Assembly: GCF_032854445.1 (NCBI RefSeq)
Contig: NC_088302.1
Span: forward strand, 27,617,080 to 27,681,079
Origin: Liolophura sinensis
Lineage: Eukaryota > Mollusca > Polyplacophora > Chitonida > Chitonidae
Direction of reading: 5' to 3'
DNA: 64,000 nt
This document shows, piece by piece, positions 11,251 through 24,881 of the stretch. The translations under genes and the position numbers were made by a program. Position 1 is the first letter of the stretch. Every line of letters begins with the position of its first letter. A model generated the notes under the pieces. The model was not told where the DNA came from, did no database searches, and was given only the letters and a program-made list of their open reading frames with translations.

Positions 11251-13735
11251 GCACTTGGTTAAACATTATACTCTTTGTGATTGTAAACGTGTTAGTATGT
11301 TAATTTTTCATTATTTTGGTTTTTTCAAGATTGAAGTCGCATTTTGTTTCATATCTCCTATACAGTGAACATGTCCCCCCCCCCCCCACATCCCCGAAGC
11401 ATCTCACCATACCAGAGAAATAAAAGGAGCACCATATTTGATTCGGTATTTCTACTTTCGATTAGGGAATTTCACTTTAAAACTCCTTGGACTACACTGA
11501 TCACATCTACATTTTTTCAGATGAATACATTGTAAGGATTGTGAAAAGAAAGTAACCCTGAGACCTCAGTTTGCAAGATAAAACAAGACCGATGATTTAC
11601 GCTTCTCGAAAACACAAAGTTACCTGACAATATTCTTCATACCCTTCACGTGATGAAATTGAAATTTAACACTCGACAATTGTTTTTGCCATGGAAAGTT
11701 CTGGTGACTGTCAGAATTTACTGTCTGGAAACTTTGACAAAATTTGAAGATAACATTATTCAAATTGATGGTTTATGTACAATCATAGATCCAGATCTCA
11801 GGAACTCATTAGAGAGGTATGGTGTACATGTAGCAAAGTTCAGATTATTTGTATCGCACTGAGTGAACAGACTGCATATGTGTCGTTCGTTTAAATAATT
11901 ATGGCAAAGGAGACTTCGACTGGTTTACCCACGGCATTAATCAACGCCAATGCACATTTTTTAACCCGATTCTTTGCAACACTTTAAGACCTGATATTTG
12001 AAGAGTTGGGAAAAAATCCTGACTGAGGAAAATTGACAAATGGCCGGATTTCACCGCTTACATCTGATTATTTGCTAACTATAACACTATCGTGACTTCT
12101 CTGAAAGCAGGCTCCCTACTCTGGTTGTATACGTTTGTATGATTTTCGGAACAGGCCAGATGACCTCAAAGCAATATTAATTTTTCATTTACTTGTACAT
12201 GTTAACGTTCAGTCCCACAGAGCAATCAGTAAAATTTACCAACCCAAAACTGCATGCATCATAGGCAATTGGAGATAGATCTTTGAGACATGTTGGGTGG
12301 TGAGGGTTCCAGGCTAAAACAGGTCCCCATAACTGTAGACTTTAATCCTTCCGAACTCTGGATTGATAATTGTGGTGTGCAACCAGAATTGGCAACATTT
12401 CTGCAGACTGATCTATCTGTTCAGTGGAAGTTCGCGTCATTCTTATCTGATCACGAGATTTTAAGCACGTACATGCTGATGTTAAATTGTTGTTCACTAG
12501 TTACCCTATAGTTTTCCAAAAATAAAAAAAAAGATCTGAAGGCATAGATTTGTCACCCAGAACGAAACAGATATCTGGCCCTTTTGAGGACAAGGAGTGG
12601 GCTAGAAAATGGTTTGACCCCTGTCTGTCACGGTGCAGGCTTGGAAATGTGTAAGTACAGGGAGAAAATACCAAATATATATTCTCTCTGTATCTTAAAA
12701 AAAAAGCAGACAACACTTTCCAAAACTGAAGCAAAATGTGGTTTTAAGACAATAATAAAAGTCCTTGCCATCCTATAAAATATTGCTTTGCTTTCGTGAC
12801 TAGTGAAAATCTATTTCTTTATTTCTGAGAAAAAAACAATATAAAATGAACTCACCAAAAATCTCGTAAATACACAGCAGCAAAATGGTTTCATATCTTA
12901 TTCTGTGAAATATTTATCCAAAATGCAACCGCCTTTAGCAAGGGCCCGCGCCATTTTTCTTTCTTGGTTTTTTTTAGCCGAGATAGGCTGTTCTATACAC
13001 AAGGTGACGTTACGACTGAGGGAAACGTACTCTCCCAACTGATGCAACAAAGCAGGCATGTTGGCCGTCCTTTTCTCTATAACTACACTTCTCCCTGCAT
13101 TCTGGCCATTTAGAGATTCTTGCTGTGATCTCTCAGCGAGACTGACCCATCAACCTGCCTAGGCTTGAAATTGGTTACGCTGGAATTTCTTAACCCATCA
13201 CTAACTTGATTATTGTTCACACATCATCTTTTTTGCACCATGCATTGCTACAGCTTAATTGTTTAGCGGCATTCATTACACTGGTGGTTTGCTGGTGGTT
13301 TGTTATGTAAATGAGAAGGACTGATCTTCAGGCCTGGATCAGTGTTTACTTACATAAGCCGAAAAACAGCTGGTTGCATATTCCGAAGAAATAAAAGTAA
13401 TTAATTCAGCATATTGGGTCTTCCGTGCAATATAACCCTGATCAGGCCCCACCGATATGACCAACCTCACTAGTCTCATGACTATCAATCGTTAATCCTA
13501 GATTACTCTGACGTTAGGTGTTGCAAAATTTTGTTTGCCCAAGGATCAGAGCTCGCGCCATCTGCAAACCTGGTTCACTTACATTGCACATGTGCATGCC
13601 GTGGTGAAATATGTCCACAGTGGCAGTACAGCCGCTCACAGCGGTACAGCGCCACCAAAGAATCTGTAATTTCCGCTCGGCTTGTAGTCAAAAGGCCAAC
13701 AGATGAAGAGGTATATATGGAAAAAGGGGTACATG
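11251..13735. other. Intergenic, with a C-run
   Basis: A run of about 13 C lies near 11375. Several 60-75-codon frames occur (for example 11650-11862 and 12290-12511) but none shows a domain or paired splice signals. Nothing else could be supported. Confidence 0.45.
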
Positions 13736-14000
13736 ATTTATTTATTTGATTGGTGTTTTACGCCGTACTCAAGAATATTTCACTTTTAAGACGGTGGCCA
13801 GCGTTATGGTGGGAGGAAACCGGGCAGAGCCCGGGGGAAACCCACGACCATCCGCAGGTTGCTGACAGACTTTCCAACTTACGAACGGTGAGGAAGCCAG
13901 CGCGAGCTGGACTTGAACTCACAGCGACCGCATTGGTGAGAGGCCCCGGGTTATTGCGCTGCACTAGCGCGCTAACCGACTGAGCCACGGAGGCCCCCCA
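13736..14000 (-). mobile_element. SINE-A, near full length
   Basis: On the plus strand it runs ATTTATTTATTTGATTGGTG, TTTTACGCCGTACTCAAGAA, TATTTCACTTTTAAGACGGT, AACCGGGCAGAGCCCGGGGG, AAACCCACGACCATCCGCAG, GAGGAAGCCAGCGCGAGCTG and CTTGAACTCACAGCGACCGC. It ends with GCGCGCTAACCGACTGAGCC ACGGAGGCCC. Read in reverse, GGCCTCCGTGGCTCAGTCGG TTAGCGCGC is the tRNA-like head with an A-box-like TGGCTCAGTCGG, and GTGAGTTCAAGTCC is the B-box-like part. The tail is an AAATAAAT repeat. Short open frames on both strands across it are not genes. Confidence 0.95.
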
Positions 14001-14119
14001 TACGTGAGGCAGCAAGATGCCGAGACGACGTATTTAACGGGTAATATATGTCTCAAACGCATTGTCTAGCTACCAAAGCATACGCATCAGCTTTTCAAAT
14101 GGAGCTTTTCAAAATCAGA

Positions 14120-14282
14120 AGATTAACCGTGTGGAGAAACCCACAACCATCCACAGGTTGCTGCAGACCTTCCAACGAACGCACCAAGAAGAAGTCAGCA
14201 TGAGCTGGGTTTGGACTTACAACGAACACAGTGGTGAGAGGCTACTGGTCTCTATGCTAATGACTAGGCCACACTGACCAAT
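14120..14282 (-). mobile_element. SINE-A fragment, decayed
   Basis: Contains GGAGAAACCCACAACCATCC, ACAGGTTGCTGCAGACCTTC, AGAAGTCAGCATGAGCTGGG, TTACAACGAACACAGTGGTG and AGAGGCTACTGG. Both termini are eroded. Confidence 0.82.
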
Positions 14283-14354
14283 AGGCCACAGACGTCTCCA
14301 GGACTTGAATGACAGAAAGTACTGATGATAATAAGCGACATTAATTTCCTCATG

Positions 14355-14467
<113 letters not shown>

Positions 14468-17400
14468 TGGTGGCTGCAGTGATTCAACATCATCTCGCAT
14501 AAGTATCAAATGTTCAGTAAATCATAATGGCATTTTCGTCCTTACAGAGGATTGTATCGACACATTAGGAAAGAAAGTCCGCAAAAGTCACATGACGATA
14601 AATATTTTAACAGATCCATAGAATTTAATACATTTTTAGAATAGAAAACAAACAATGTGGCCCGGCTGTTTTGACTACAGTCACCATCCAGGATGTGTCC
14701 ACCATTTCTGTAGGCCTATATAAAGGCGCAGGAATTTGTACCGCTATGGTTGATGAGATTGCATGGCTTACGCGACTAGGTTAAAACACCCATATCATCT
14801 TAATTTTAATCGTGAATAAAATGGCTTTTACATATTAGTTCCAAGATTATTTCTTGGAGGTGAAGGAAAACCGTACATTTACGTGTGCGTAACGCTGATG
14901 CTATAAATCTTTACCGCCTGAAGAGTAGGCTTCAACACGAAAAGGCTTCGTCTAGGGCAAGTCACGTGGGTGTTGTCTGCGTGGTAGAGAGACAGATACG
15001 GAGAATCTTATACCGGAAGCCCTAACACCATGAGTCTTACTTAATCTGTGTTTATCTGATCCATTCATTTAGTTGCGGTTTAAATATATAGGAGGAAACC
15101 TTTAGCCCTTTAGCTAGTTACTGTCAAAATTGTTCAGGTGTTACCTATAGCTGTATGCTCGCGGTATTGGTGGAAGACAAATGGTTTTCAATGGCCGTAA
15201 GACGGCGCAAGCGCTCTCGACAGCTAATTGTCACGTAAGGCCCCATAAGCGGTGAACGTGACAGAAAATCTATAAATTTTGTGTCTAAGAGGTCTACATC
15301 TGACAGTGTAACACGGCCATTATGTGTGTAACACAATAAAATGTACTTTCTATGTATTTGCAATGCTTCTTTATTTCATCTCCCCAGCTGGATATAACAT
15401 ATCCATGTCTCCTTGGCACCAAGTGATATACTCGGATTCTGTGCTCTCTGCACATCGTTTTGGCGTTCTCTCTGATGTGCAACACGTAATTGCTTCAATC
15501 GTTTCTGTGAATATGTGTTAAACTGCTCGGAGATGACCCCTGTTTTTATCTAGTCGCATTTCCGCTGGGAAAATGAGGCAGCCGAAGTCGTTCTAACGCA
15601 GGTTAATTTAACGATATAGCCACAAGGCGTTCCTGATGTTGTCATCCCCATCTGGCCGCTAATGCCATCGATCACCAGATGTAGGACACAAGCCAGGCAT
15701 CGCACATCAATACTCCCTTCTCAACAGCTTCTTGAAAGAAGATAGCGCTGCTTTCGTCAGTAGCAGCTCTGGTCGTCAAATGTTTAAAGATGCACATCTC
15801 CCTGAAGTTATCTCTTATATCCAGAACAACAGCGTTGCAGTAGCGCTGTACAGATGCCATTCACTAGCACAGCTTGATCCGTCTAACGTGAATTTATCCG
15901 TCGGTGGAATTGGATTATGAGCAGCTTTAAGTTGATAACAGACAATTTTAGCGTGTACATGAAGCTCGGGATTCTCATTGATCGTCCATACTGAAAGTGA
16001 TCCTAATCAGGTGACTTGTTAAACAAAGCAGCCCCCAAGCAAGACGTAGTCCAACCATTTTGGAAGAACAAAAAAGAAGCTACATAAACAAAAAACATTT
16101 GTTCCAGTTTGTCAGTGGGTAGTCATATGAAAGTCTAATGATTAAACTGTTTCTGTTCAAACACTATCTTTTAAAGAACATGACAAAACGTACACTGTGC
16201 TAAAAACGCTTTATTTCGGGGTGGCATAATGTTTAATATTTGACATTTTTCATATGAAAAGAGGTATTTGATATGATTGTCGTAACCCTGTGTGATCCGC
16301 TAGGCTGGATCAGGTCTCCTGATGGAACAATGTAACAGGTCGATTCAAATTCTGATACACTATCTTCAGTTCAATACGTCAAAATATTCTTGTATTAAGA
16401 TGGTCTTTAGCATGGGTCAGGCGCATCGGGCGACGCTCTTAAAGAAACAAGTTGCAGTCAGAACGTCCCATCATACTGATCGACCTTCTCCCTGCCGAGA
16501 AGTTCAAACGTTTTCTCTACACAAGAGAAGAAATTTGTGCAAACATCGCCCTGGTATAACATATTACCTACTATAGGACAGTTATCTAGTGCAGATAGGG
16601 ACAGGATGTTCTCTTTACAAAAGACTAAGCCAGACGACAAACCAAGCAAAATATCGAGTACCTGGACGCACACAGGAGCGACTTTTTGGCTGTTAAATAT
16701 GCCGATCAATGATTTAATTATAATTAGTTTTATACATTAACCATATACACAGCACATTTGTTTAATGTAGATGTAGAAAGTGTACCTATCCGAAGAAGAA
16801 GAACGAATGTAAAGCTTTTTCCATAGTCCAGATTAAGTCCTTTTTCTGTGAATACGACACTAAACAGCATGTATTCCAAGAAATAAAACATAAATAATGT
16901 GCGTAAAACTGACCTCAATCAGTGGTTGTTTTCCACACTCTCAACATGTATGTATAGTCTAAGATGAATTATCTCCCCTGAGTATCCACCATTAATGTGT
17001 GGGATGAATTCAACCACCCAATAGTACATTGCTCTTGTAAATGGTATAGTTTAAGGGAATTAAATGGATGGAAAGTATTTTTACCTGTGTAAAATTCAGA
17101 GGTGTTCCTCACCAAACAGCTTGCTTTCAAACGAGCTGAAATGTTTTCAAGGTAAGAATTACTTCCATTATATATATAAAGTAACAAAACATATAGAAAG
17201 AACAGTATTTCTGTTCACTGACTTTATACTCTCTACCAAAAACCATACTTGTCAAAATCATGGTCAGACACGAAGAGAAATGTCATAGACTGTCACTGGT
17301 TTCAAGAAAATTTCAGTTATAAAACGGGAATGAAATGTAAAAGTGGGGAATAGGTGACAATATCCGGAGAAACCCAGGCTTGTAATTTAATACATTCAAA

Positions 17401-20400
17401 TACAGGACAAAATCTCAAGGCCAAATTTAATGAGGGAGCATGAAGAATAATTACATACTAGCATTGGTTGTTTTTAATTAAATTCTTTTTGGTAGGAATG
17501 GTCTCGCCAAAAGGCGCCTTGCGTGTATCAGCGTAGAATTCAAAACAAAAAGCCCACGTGAATAAACAGGATAAATACGCTTTGCTGCTTCATGATGCGG
17601 ACTAGCCGGAGATTACACAGTGGAGATAGAAGGCTGCCTAGCGTAGGTTTCTCCGAGACTTCCGCTGAATGTGTCCTCGTTGAAAAGTCAAACAGCTTTC
17701 TAACTTTGCAACACAAACTGGCATAAAAGCCTAACCTAGTACTAAATTAGGGTTTGGTGCCTATAAAATAAAGGGCAAAATAAGATGTCATGTGATACAT
17801 GTTTCGAGTTCTTACTAGATGCAGCTTTCTGCAACAGATATACAATGTACACATGCAGATACGACAAACAAATGTATTTATCTTAACATTTGCAGATGAA
17901 ACAATCAAAATTGCGGAAGAACAGCATGCTGTGAACACAAGTTTAATAACAATAAATGTTTATGGCACGCAGGCACGTAGTGCAGCCATACGTTGGCTTA
18001 GAATTCTGAGAGCTAATTTTTAAAGCGACCTGTGCACAGTGTGATTTGCTGTCATGACAGCTCAGAATTCAACAAATCGTACTAATGTAGTCTGTTCGCT
18101 GACAAATCACACCGAGTGAACGTGGCTTAATACCTTTCTCTGATAGATGATCGAGAATACTATAACAGAGAAGGTACTAATTAGGAAGGGGTAATCAGAA
18201 CAAAAGCCCACGAGTACGACCTTGCACACCGGCCTATACACATGACGCTTACCTCTCTCTCCCGTTCTCCCCTTCTAACGGTACATACAAGAAGCCTTCA
18301 TACGCTTCACAAAGTCCAAAACCAAGTTATATTTGTCCTATTAAATCTTCAATAAAAACAAGACACGAGATGTTTATATGAATTATACGTGAATGTCCTC
18401 CACATCTTTGCCATTACCGCTATTGCAGAGATGCCGATTTTACTACACCTTCATTGTATGTCTCTAATACAAATTAGCCTTTTACGTAAGCGTTGAATTT
18501 TTATTATGATGGGCATCATGTGTGGTGATAACTAAAGTAATTAATATCTTCATACAAACGAGCAATTCGATATGGAGACTAGAACGCCTAAGCCGCGGGG
18601 TGTTAATCAAGTATGACTGTCCACAAATATGACAACAGCTAAGCCATAGTAAGTTACAGAAGCCGAAGAAATTGGCTCATGTGGCAAAAATATGATTAAA
18701 ATAAAAAATAAAAAATAATTGCTTTGCAAGATAAACTATCAGAGAAGTAATAGTTGTTATAAATTTGCAGAAATAATCATTGCATTAGACAAGAGCTATA
18801 GCTACATATTATATTTATCCAAATCTCATCTTGCACGCACTCATTCCTCCTTAGGTCACAATGCTCAGCAATTCATACTTTATCACGTATATGACCTTAA
18901 CTTTGTATTGATAGTTTAATGCTTTACGTGCCCATGGTTTTTGAGTGCAACAACGAACCAATATCCAATTCTGTGGAGAAAGGCGAAGTCTAATTTGATA
19001 AATTTAGTCTCTGTTTTGTCCTTGTACGGATCATGCGCTTGCTCCAACAGCAGATCTGCCCAAGGCGAGCTTGAAGCAAATCCAGGGAAAGGACAGACAT
19101 CAGGTGATTCTTAAGTCAATATCTCACACGTCTACTGGTCTCCAGGCTTCCCCAGTGACTGGCTATAGGTCACCGCTGAGACAAACGGTAGGTAACTCCA
19201 TTAAGAACTGTTGACATTCTTCTCGAGACCAATCGTCTAAGGAGGAGACAAGGATACACTACATGCATTTATTTAAAACTCAGTGGACAGGCTTTAGCAT
19301 TTAGCACCGTCATTCAATTCACCAACAGTAATAATTATATTAGAGTAAATATTCTCATAGGAGAAAGCAGTCATACGTTTTCGCTCCATTTTACTCATTT
19401 CAGTTTCATACTGGCCGTCGCTTACGGCCAAAAATGGTTTCATGCAGAATACTAAACACAAGATCCGTGCAACTCAATTAGTTTTACTTACACGAGGGCT
19501 AATCATTTATCCACACAGAATGAAAATGCATGCGCTTGTTGAGCATGTACACAGTAAGTGTAGTAGTTAGGACCAGCGAGGTCAGAAAGAATTATAGTTC
19601 TGTGCAGCGTGAAACAATAATCGCGGAAAATCAAATACACCAAAATTAATTTCACCTTGTGTGAGTGATACATGTAACATTTATGACATGTAATGCCAGT
19701 GTCAGGCTACAAGAGCTTGAGGCAACTATAAAAGCTTACCTCTTATGCTGATGTGCTAATGACATATCGCTTCCTACACAACTTTAAATAAGGGTGGAGA
19801 ATGGAGCTACTTACAATTACCAATGCTGATAATCATGGCCATCAACAGCCACCTTACAATTCACCCTGATGATAATGAGTTGGACATAATTAAATTTTCT
19901 TAGAACTAGACAAAAACACCACTATTAAATCATACCTTGATATGGAAACGATAAAACGCGTAAGGAAAGCCTGGGTTGCCTTATTTGATTTCATTCTCCT
20001 TATTTGATTTTTTTTTTGGATTTGCCTTCTCGTAAACAGCTGCAGTTGTTAATTAAGGTGAATATCTTGTAGATATGATATGCCAGTGTGACGTGGTTAA
20101 GTTGTTTTAGTGCCTGTGACACATAGAACGGCGGTCATGCCTTGTGCAATAAGCCCTCCGGCTGTATGTGACGTTCCTGGCTAGTTCAGGCTCCTGCTGG
20201 TTGAAGGTTTCACCGGCTAGAATCGTATGAGGTTAATTGAGAGTTGCCCTGATCGATAATAGACCCACACGCCCGCAAGTCAATCAGTTTTCGAAGTAGG
20301 AAACTCCATATTTCACTTCCAGGGTTCTAGGCAAGTTAAGTTCATGGGAATTCAATAGTTGTCGACACCTTGCTCCATGCAAAGATGTAGACATTATTCA

Positions 20401-20546
20401 TTACGTCTGTGAGAAGCAACCCTTATTCATTCAGCTACCCCAGAGGCCAAATTACATTAAGAGAGTTGATAAAGAGTCAACGCTGCCTTACTCGAACAAG
20501 TCTATCAGGCCCAATTCCAGGCTCATCTCCCTCGCTCTAGGGTAAA
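14468..20546. other. Long intergenic stretch, nothing recognised
   Basis: About 6 kb of mostly unique-looking AT-rich DNA. Open frames of 60-84 codons are scattered on both strands and many overlap one another. None carries a motif I recognise. A small inverted pair (GTGTGATTTGCTGTC near 18040 and GCTGACAAATCACAC near 18098) is the only structure noted. No SINE-A or SINE-B copy was found. Exons of an unrecognised gene cannot be excluded. Confidence 0.4.
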
Positions 20547-20622
20547 TTGTTTATCTGATCAACTGACAGTCAGTTGCACCAGACGCCTGCTTGACTGTCT
20601 GGACTTTTGATCAGATAAACAT
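20547..20622. repeat. Short inverted repeat (cruciform or tiny MITE)
   Basis: TGTTTATCTGATCA at 20548 is matched by its perfect reverse complement TGATCAGATAAACA at 20608. The arms enclose further palindromes: ACTGACAGTCAGT, and CCAGAC paired with GTCTGG. The nested design suggests a cruciform-capable site or a very small MITE. Confidence 0.7.
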
Positions 20623-20959
20623 GTAAATATCACTCAAAAGCTCAATGCTTGATCTTTGTGCTGGCATGAAGCTGGCATTTTTCTTGGCGCATCCCAGATG
20701 AAAGAATGTTTCTAACAGTTTAAATGACCTAAGATTTTCGTCAAACAAATATCGTGTTTCGGTGAAAGTTATTTTCTCATCTACACCACAATTGTTGTTC
20801 AGTCTTGATTTTTAGACAAACCTGTATAAAGTGTTATAACACATAAGAGACAGGTCTGACGTCAAACCCTCTTACTGGCTGTACTGTTAGCGTTGTTCGG
20901 TGTGATGTCCAGTATAGTACACAGCTATTGCGGGATGGGTCCTTGTGGATAGATCGTCT
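20623..20959. other. Intergenic, nothing recognised
   Basis: No gene or repeat could be supported before the start of the minisatellite. Confidence 0.45.
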
Positions 20960-21780
20960 TTCTGAGACAGCTCTGAGATGGGATGTCTGATAGTGTTACT
21001 CTGGAATCACACTGATGGGTTGCTATAGGCTGATAGTCTGACTCTGGAATCACACTGATGGGTTGCCATTGGCGGATAGTTTGACTCTGGATCACAGTTA
21101 TGGGTTGCTATAGGCGGATAGTCTGACTCTGGGATCACACTGATGGGTTGCCATTGGCGGATAGTTGACTCTGGATCACAGTTATGGGTTGCCATTGGCG
21201 GATAGTTTGACTCTGGATCACAGTTATGGGTTGCTATAGGCGGATAGTCTGACTCTGGGATCACACTAATGGGTTGCCATTGGCGGATAGTTTGACTCTG
21301 GATCACAGTTATGGGTTGCTATAGGCTGATAGGCTGGTAGAGTTACTCTGGAATCACAGTGATGGGTTGCTATAGGCTGATAGCCTGACTCTGGAATCAC
21401 ACTGATGGGTTGCCATTGGCGGATAGTTTGACTCTGGATCACAGTTATGTGTTGCTATAGGCTGATAGCCTGACTCTGGGATCACACTGATGGGTTGCCA
21501 TTGGCGGATAGTTTGACTCTGGATCACAGTTATGGGTTGCTATAGGCTGATAGGCTGGTAGAGTTACTCTGGAATCACACTGATGGGTTGCTATAGGCGG
21601 ATAGTCTGACTCTGGAATCACACTGATGGGTTGCCATTGGCGGATAGTTTGACTCTGGATCACAGTTATGGGTTGCTATAGGCGGATAGTCTGACTCTGG
21701 GATCACACTGATGGGTTGCCATTGGCGGATAGTTTGACTCTGGATCACAGTTATGAGCTACTATAAGGTGACAGCGCGAC
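20960..21780. repeat. Dimeric minisatellite, ~85-bp unit of two related ~42-bp monomers
   Basis: Monomer 1 reads TGGGTTGCTATAGGC, GGATAGTCTGACTCTGG and AATCACACTGA. Monomer 2 reads TGGGTTGCCATTGGCGG, ATAGTTTGACTCTGG and ATCACAGTTA. GGTTGCCATT occurs at 21061, 21146, 21187 and 21272, so dimer steps are 85 bp with one single-monomer step. A longer variant (CTGATAGGCTGGTAGAGTTA) recurs about 220 bp apart, near 21322 and 21543. Antisense frames with an ATHNCDPESNYPPM-type repeat are translations of the array and not a protein gene. Confidence 0.95.
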
Positions 21781-22375
21781 TCTAGAATCACACCTTTTGC
21801 CTGCTGTAGGCGGATAGTCTTACTCTGGAGGTCACAGTGAGGATTTCTTAAAATCTGATGGTTTTACCCTGGCACCACAGCGGTGGGTTATTAAACTCGG
21901 GTGGTCTTACTCTGGTACCCCTGTGATGGGTTGTTGTAGGTCGATCGACTTAATCTGGTACCACAGTGATGGATTATTGCAGTTTGAACGTCTTCCTGTG
22001 AGATCTAAGTGACAATTTCTTACAGTGTGGTGGTCTTACTCTGGTGCAACAGTGATGGGTTGTTAAAGTCGGAAGGGTTTTACTCTGGTACAACAATGAT
22101 GGGTTGTTGTAGTCCCATTGTCTTACTCTGGTACCGCAGTGGTGGATTGTTGTAGTTCGAGTGTCTTTCTCTGGAACCACGGTTTTGGGTTGCCACACTG
22201 TTATGGTCTTACTCTAGTACCGCAGTGGTGGGTTGTTGTAGTTTCATTGCCTTATTCTGGTAGCACAGTAATGGGTTGTTGTGGTTTGATTGGCTTACTC
22301 TGGTATTGCAGTGGTGGGTTGCTGTGGTTCGATTCTCGATTCTTGATTGTCTTACTCTGGTACCTCTGGTGCATT
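21781..22375. repeat. Decayed continuation of the ~42-bp minisatellite
   Basis: Units drift to TGGGTTGTTGTAGT...TCTTACTCTGGTACCGCAG TGG. The CTTACTCTGG core recurs every 40-60 bp up to about 22360. Divergence grows with distance from the homogeneous core, the usual pattern of an array edge no longer being homogenised. Confidence 0.8.
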
Positions 22376-24380
22376 GGGTTAATCACCGACCATTCGCAGG
22401 TTACTAACACACTTTTTCACGTGTGACGAACAAACATATTATTGGCAGGGGAGAAGTGACATGGGTAAACGGCCACACATGTACGACAAATTGTAATTTA
22501 ACTTAGTCATACTGGAGCTAAGAGTTTGGAAGATTCTGTACACCGGTAGTGACCTATCAAATTGCATCTTGTAATCACATATTTTTGTTTTAGTTTGCCA
22601 TTATGGAGAAGGGGTACGTTTCACCTTGAACTTCATGCCTCACGGTGGTAAGTTGAAAGTAAATATTTTGGAAAAGGCAAAAGGCGGCGTTCTGTTACAT
22701 TCACTGAGTTCGTGTTAGTTATATACCCACAACACCCTAATATTAACTACATAATAAGAACTGACTACAATTTACAATCCTTTTAGTACTGGGTCGATTA
22801 AAGTATTATCATTAATCCCTACCAAATATAAAACCAAGTCTTTGCGGACCCTATATCACCCTTTGTTGGGTGATGTCTGTAAGTAAATACAAGACGGTTC
22901 AAGTTGCATGAAATCCGCACATAATCCGATGCATAATCCGATCACACATCCGACTAAACTGGCTGGCAACCATTGTGTTATTTGAATGCGGATATGCACC
23001 ACAGGGCCTATTACAACTTGTAACAGACTTAAGCTACCTTGTACATTTACCTTATAGATGTGAGCGATAAACTGTTACCACTTGCCAATAACTCAGTAGG
23101 TTCATGGTATCAGTCATGTGTCCTTAAAATATCGTGGATGTGTTTAAGCTTTGACCTATCGTAGCTTTAGAGGATGGTGATGTTCTTGTGTAATAAATAT
23201 TAAACTAATTATTACGACAGACAAACCAATATAAACACTTGTATTATAATAAATCATTCTTAGTTACAACACATACATCTGTGATTATTAGGTCCATGCA
23301 AAGATATGCCATCTCCACATATCAGTATAAGTACAGTGTATGCCAGTTTAAATAACGACTATATCTGCACATCTAACAGAGACGCCATTTTGTATCAAAG
23401 CCTTTGTACAATACATGTGTTGTACTGCAGATCTACTGTTTTAACAAGCGCAACGTATGGCAGGCTATCTGTGTTGACATTCACAGGTTTATCATTTTCA
23501 GGAGGCCCTACACCTGTTAGAATATCTGCGTGGCCTTAAATTATTCATACCAACGACAGACAGCTACCGAGCCGACATTATTACCTGTGAAACAAGGTGG
23601 AAAAACACGCTAAAATTTCTCAACGAATTTGTCCCATGATTAAAATTGAGAATAATTTGAAACTGTGACCTTCAAGGGCAAGCCATGTCAGCGGCGTACT
23701 CTTCCACAGTTGTTTTGTACATCTATAATTCAGCACTCAGGTACACGATTGTCAGAGGCATACACTTGCATGCTATTAAGATATATTGATTTACCACCAT
23801 ACATACATGGATGTGAAACCCAGACCCGACTGGATTCAGCTAATTACTTTCACAAACCCAGAAGTAAATCAATGGAATGCGTTGTTGTTGTGAATGAGGC
23901 ATTCCTTGGTGAGCCTCTCTGGAGCTCTTTTTGATACATAGATGTATATATTCCCCCTGAAATGCTCACATGAAGGTAGCAACACACCTGCGTTTATCAT
24001 TGATCATTCATGTTGCTGCTAAATAAATCCTGTTTCGTATAATCGATCTGGGACATATCACATGGGCGATGCCAGTTTGACAGATCTGAGCTCTACATAT
24101 ATGGACGTTTTGCGTCAGCTTTGATATTTCGTCTTCCTACGAGACCTGGACATGTTCTGGCATATAGACATATGAAAAGCATTTTGTTATGTACAAGTCC
24201 AGCTAAATTTCGCTATATAGAGATACACTCATAACCCATGGGTCAATAGCTGGTGCTCGCTGAAGATCTACCTGCATATGAACGTAATTATTTGTTAGCA
24301 CAAACAGACCCGATCCTTACATTGCAGTATTGATCACAGCCCTTTGAGCCATCTGCGTCCTTCCCATTGGCCCAGCGAGC
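22376..24380. other. Intergenic upstream of the PKA gene
   Basis: A tiny SINE-A-like relic (AATCACCGACCATTCGCAGG and TTACTAACACAC) sits near 22380-22425. The rest is unique-looking AT-rich DNA with no gene I can support. Confidence 0.4.
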
Positions 24381-24881
24381 CGACTTCCAGCAACGCTTGG
24401 CTGAAACAAGCTCAGTCCGTTCGTTGGGTTAGCAAAGCTGTAAGCCTATAACGGGTGAGCCTCGAAGTGAGCGCATTAACCATTGCAGACGGATAGCAGC
24501 TTGGTATAACAGGCAAGGCAAATCAGCTCTGCCTCGATTTTACATTTGTCCAACTGCTCAGTGCGTTTGTTTTCAGAGACTGGACACTGATGGTATGTGG
24601 AGCTCTTGAGTGAATCGGTTTACTTGCTGGAATGGTATTGGAACCACCGTCAGATGGCTTTCAAGTGTTATTCGGATCACTATAATCGACATTGAACAGT
24701 TAAAGTGCTGGTCTTCCTGGATATACCAAAGTTTTGCGAATGACACTGCTGGAATGAACGGCTTGTGCAGCTGACCCTTGGTTTAGTTCTCTAATAGGAA
24801 TGTGCAAGGTATGATTGGTATTTGATCTTCACTCTTCACAGTATTCGTTATCACGTAGTTTAGGTTAACAACTCTCGCTAC
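24381..24881 (+). promoter_or_regulatory. Putative 5' region of the PKA RII gene with a possible 5'UTR intron
   Basis: CCCATTGGCC near 24364 is an inverted CCAAT-type element. A strong donor-like sequence CGG|GTGAGC lies at 24454/24455, with an alternative GCT|GTAAGC a few bases upstream. A pyrimidine-rich acceptor TTGATCTTCACTCTTCACAG ends at 24841, 40 bp before the first in-frame ATG. Together these permit a non-coding first exon and a 5'UTR intron of about 390 bp. An in-frame TAG at 24861-24863 closes the reading frame upstream, so the protein cannot extend further 5'. No TATA box is clear. This is inference from consensus sites, without transcript data. Confidence 0.35.

Noticed and set aside
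21007-21663. Antisense frames with a tidy repeated peptide (NCDPESNYPPM and similar)
   Set aside because: The ~85-bp dimer is not a multiple of three; frames stay open only because indels and missing stops happen to combine. No start context or flanking exon is visible.
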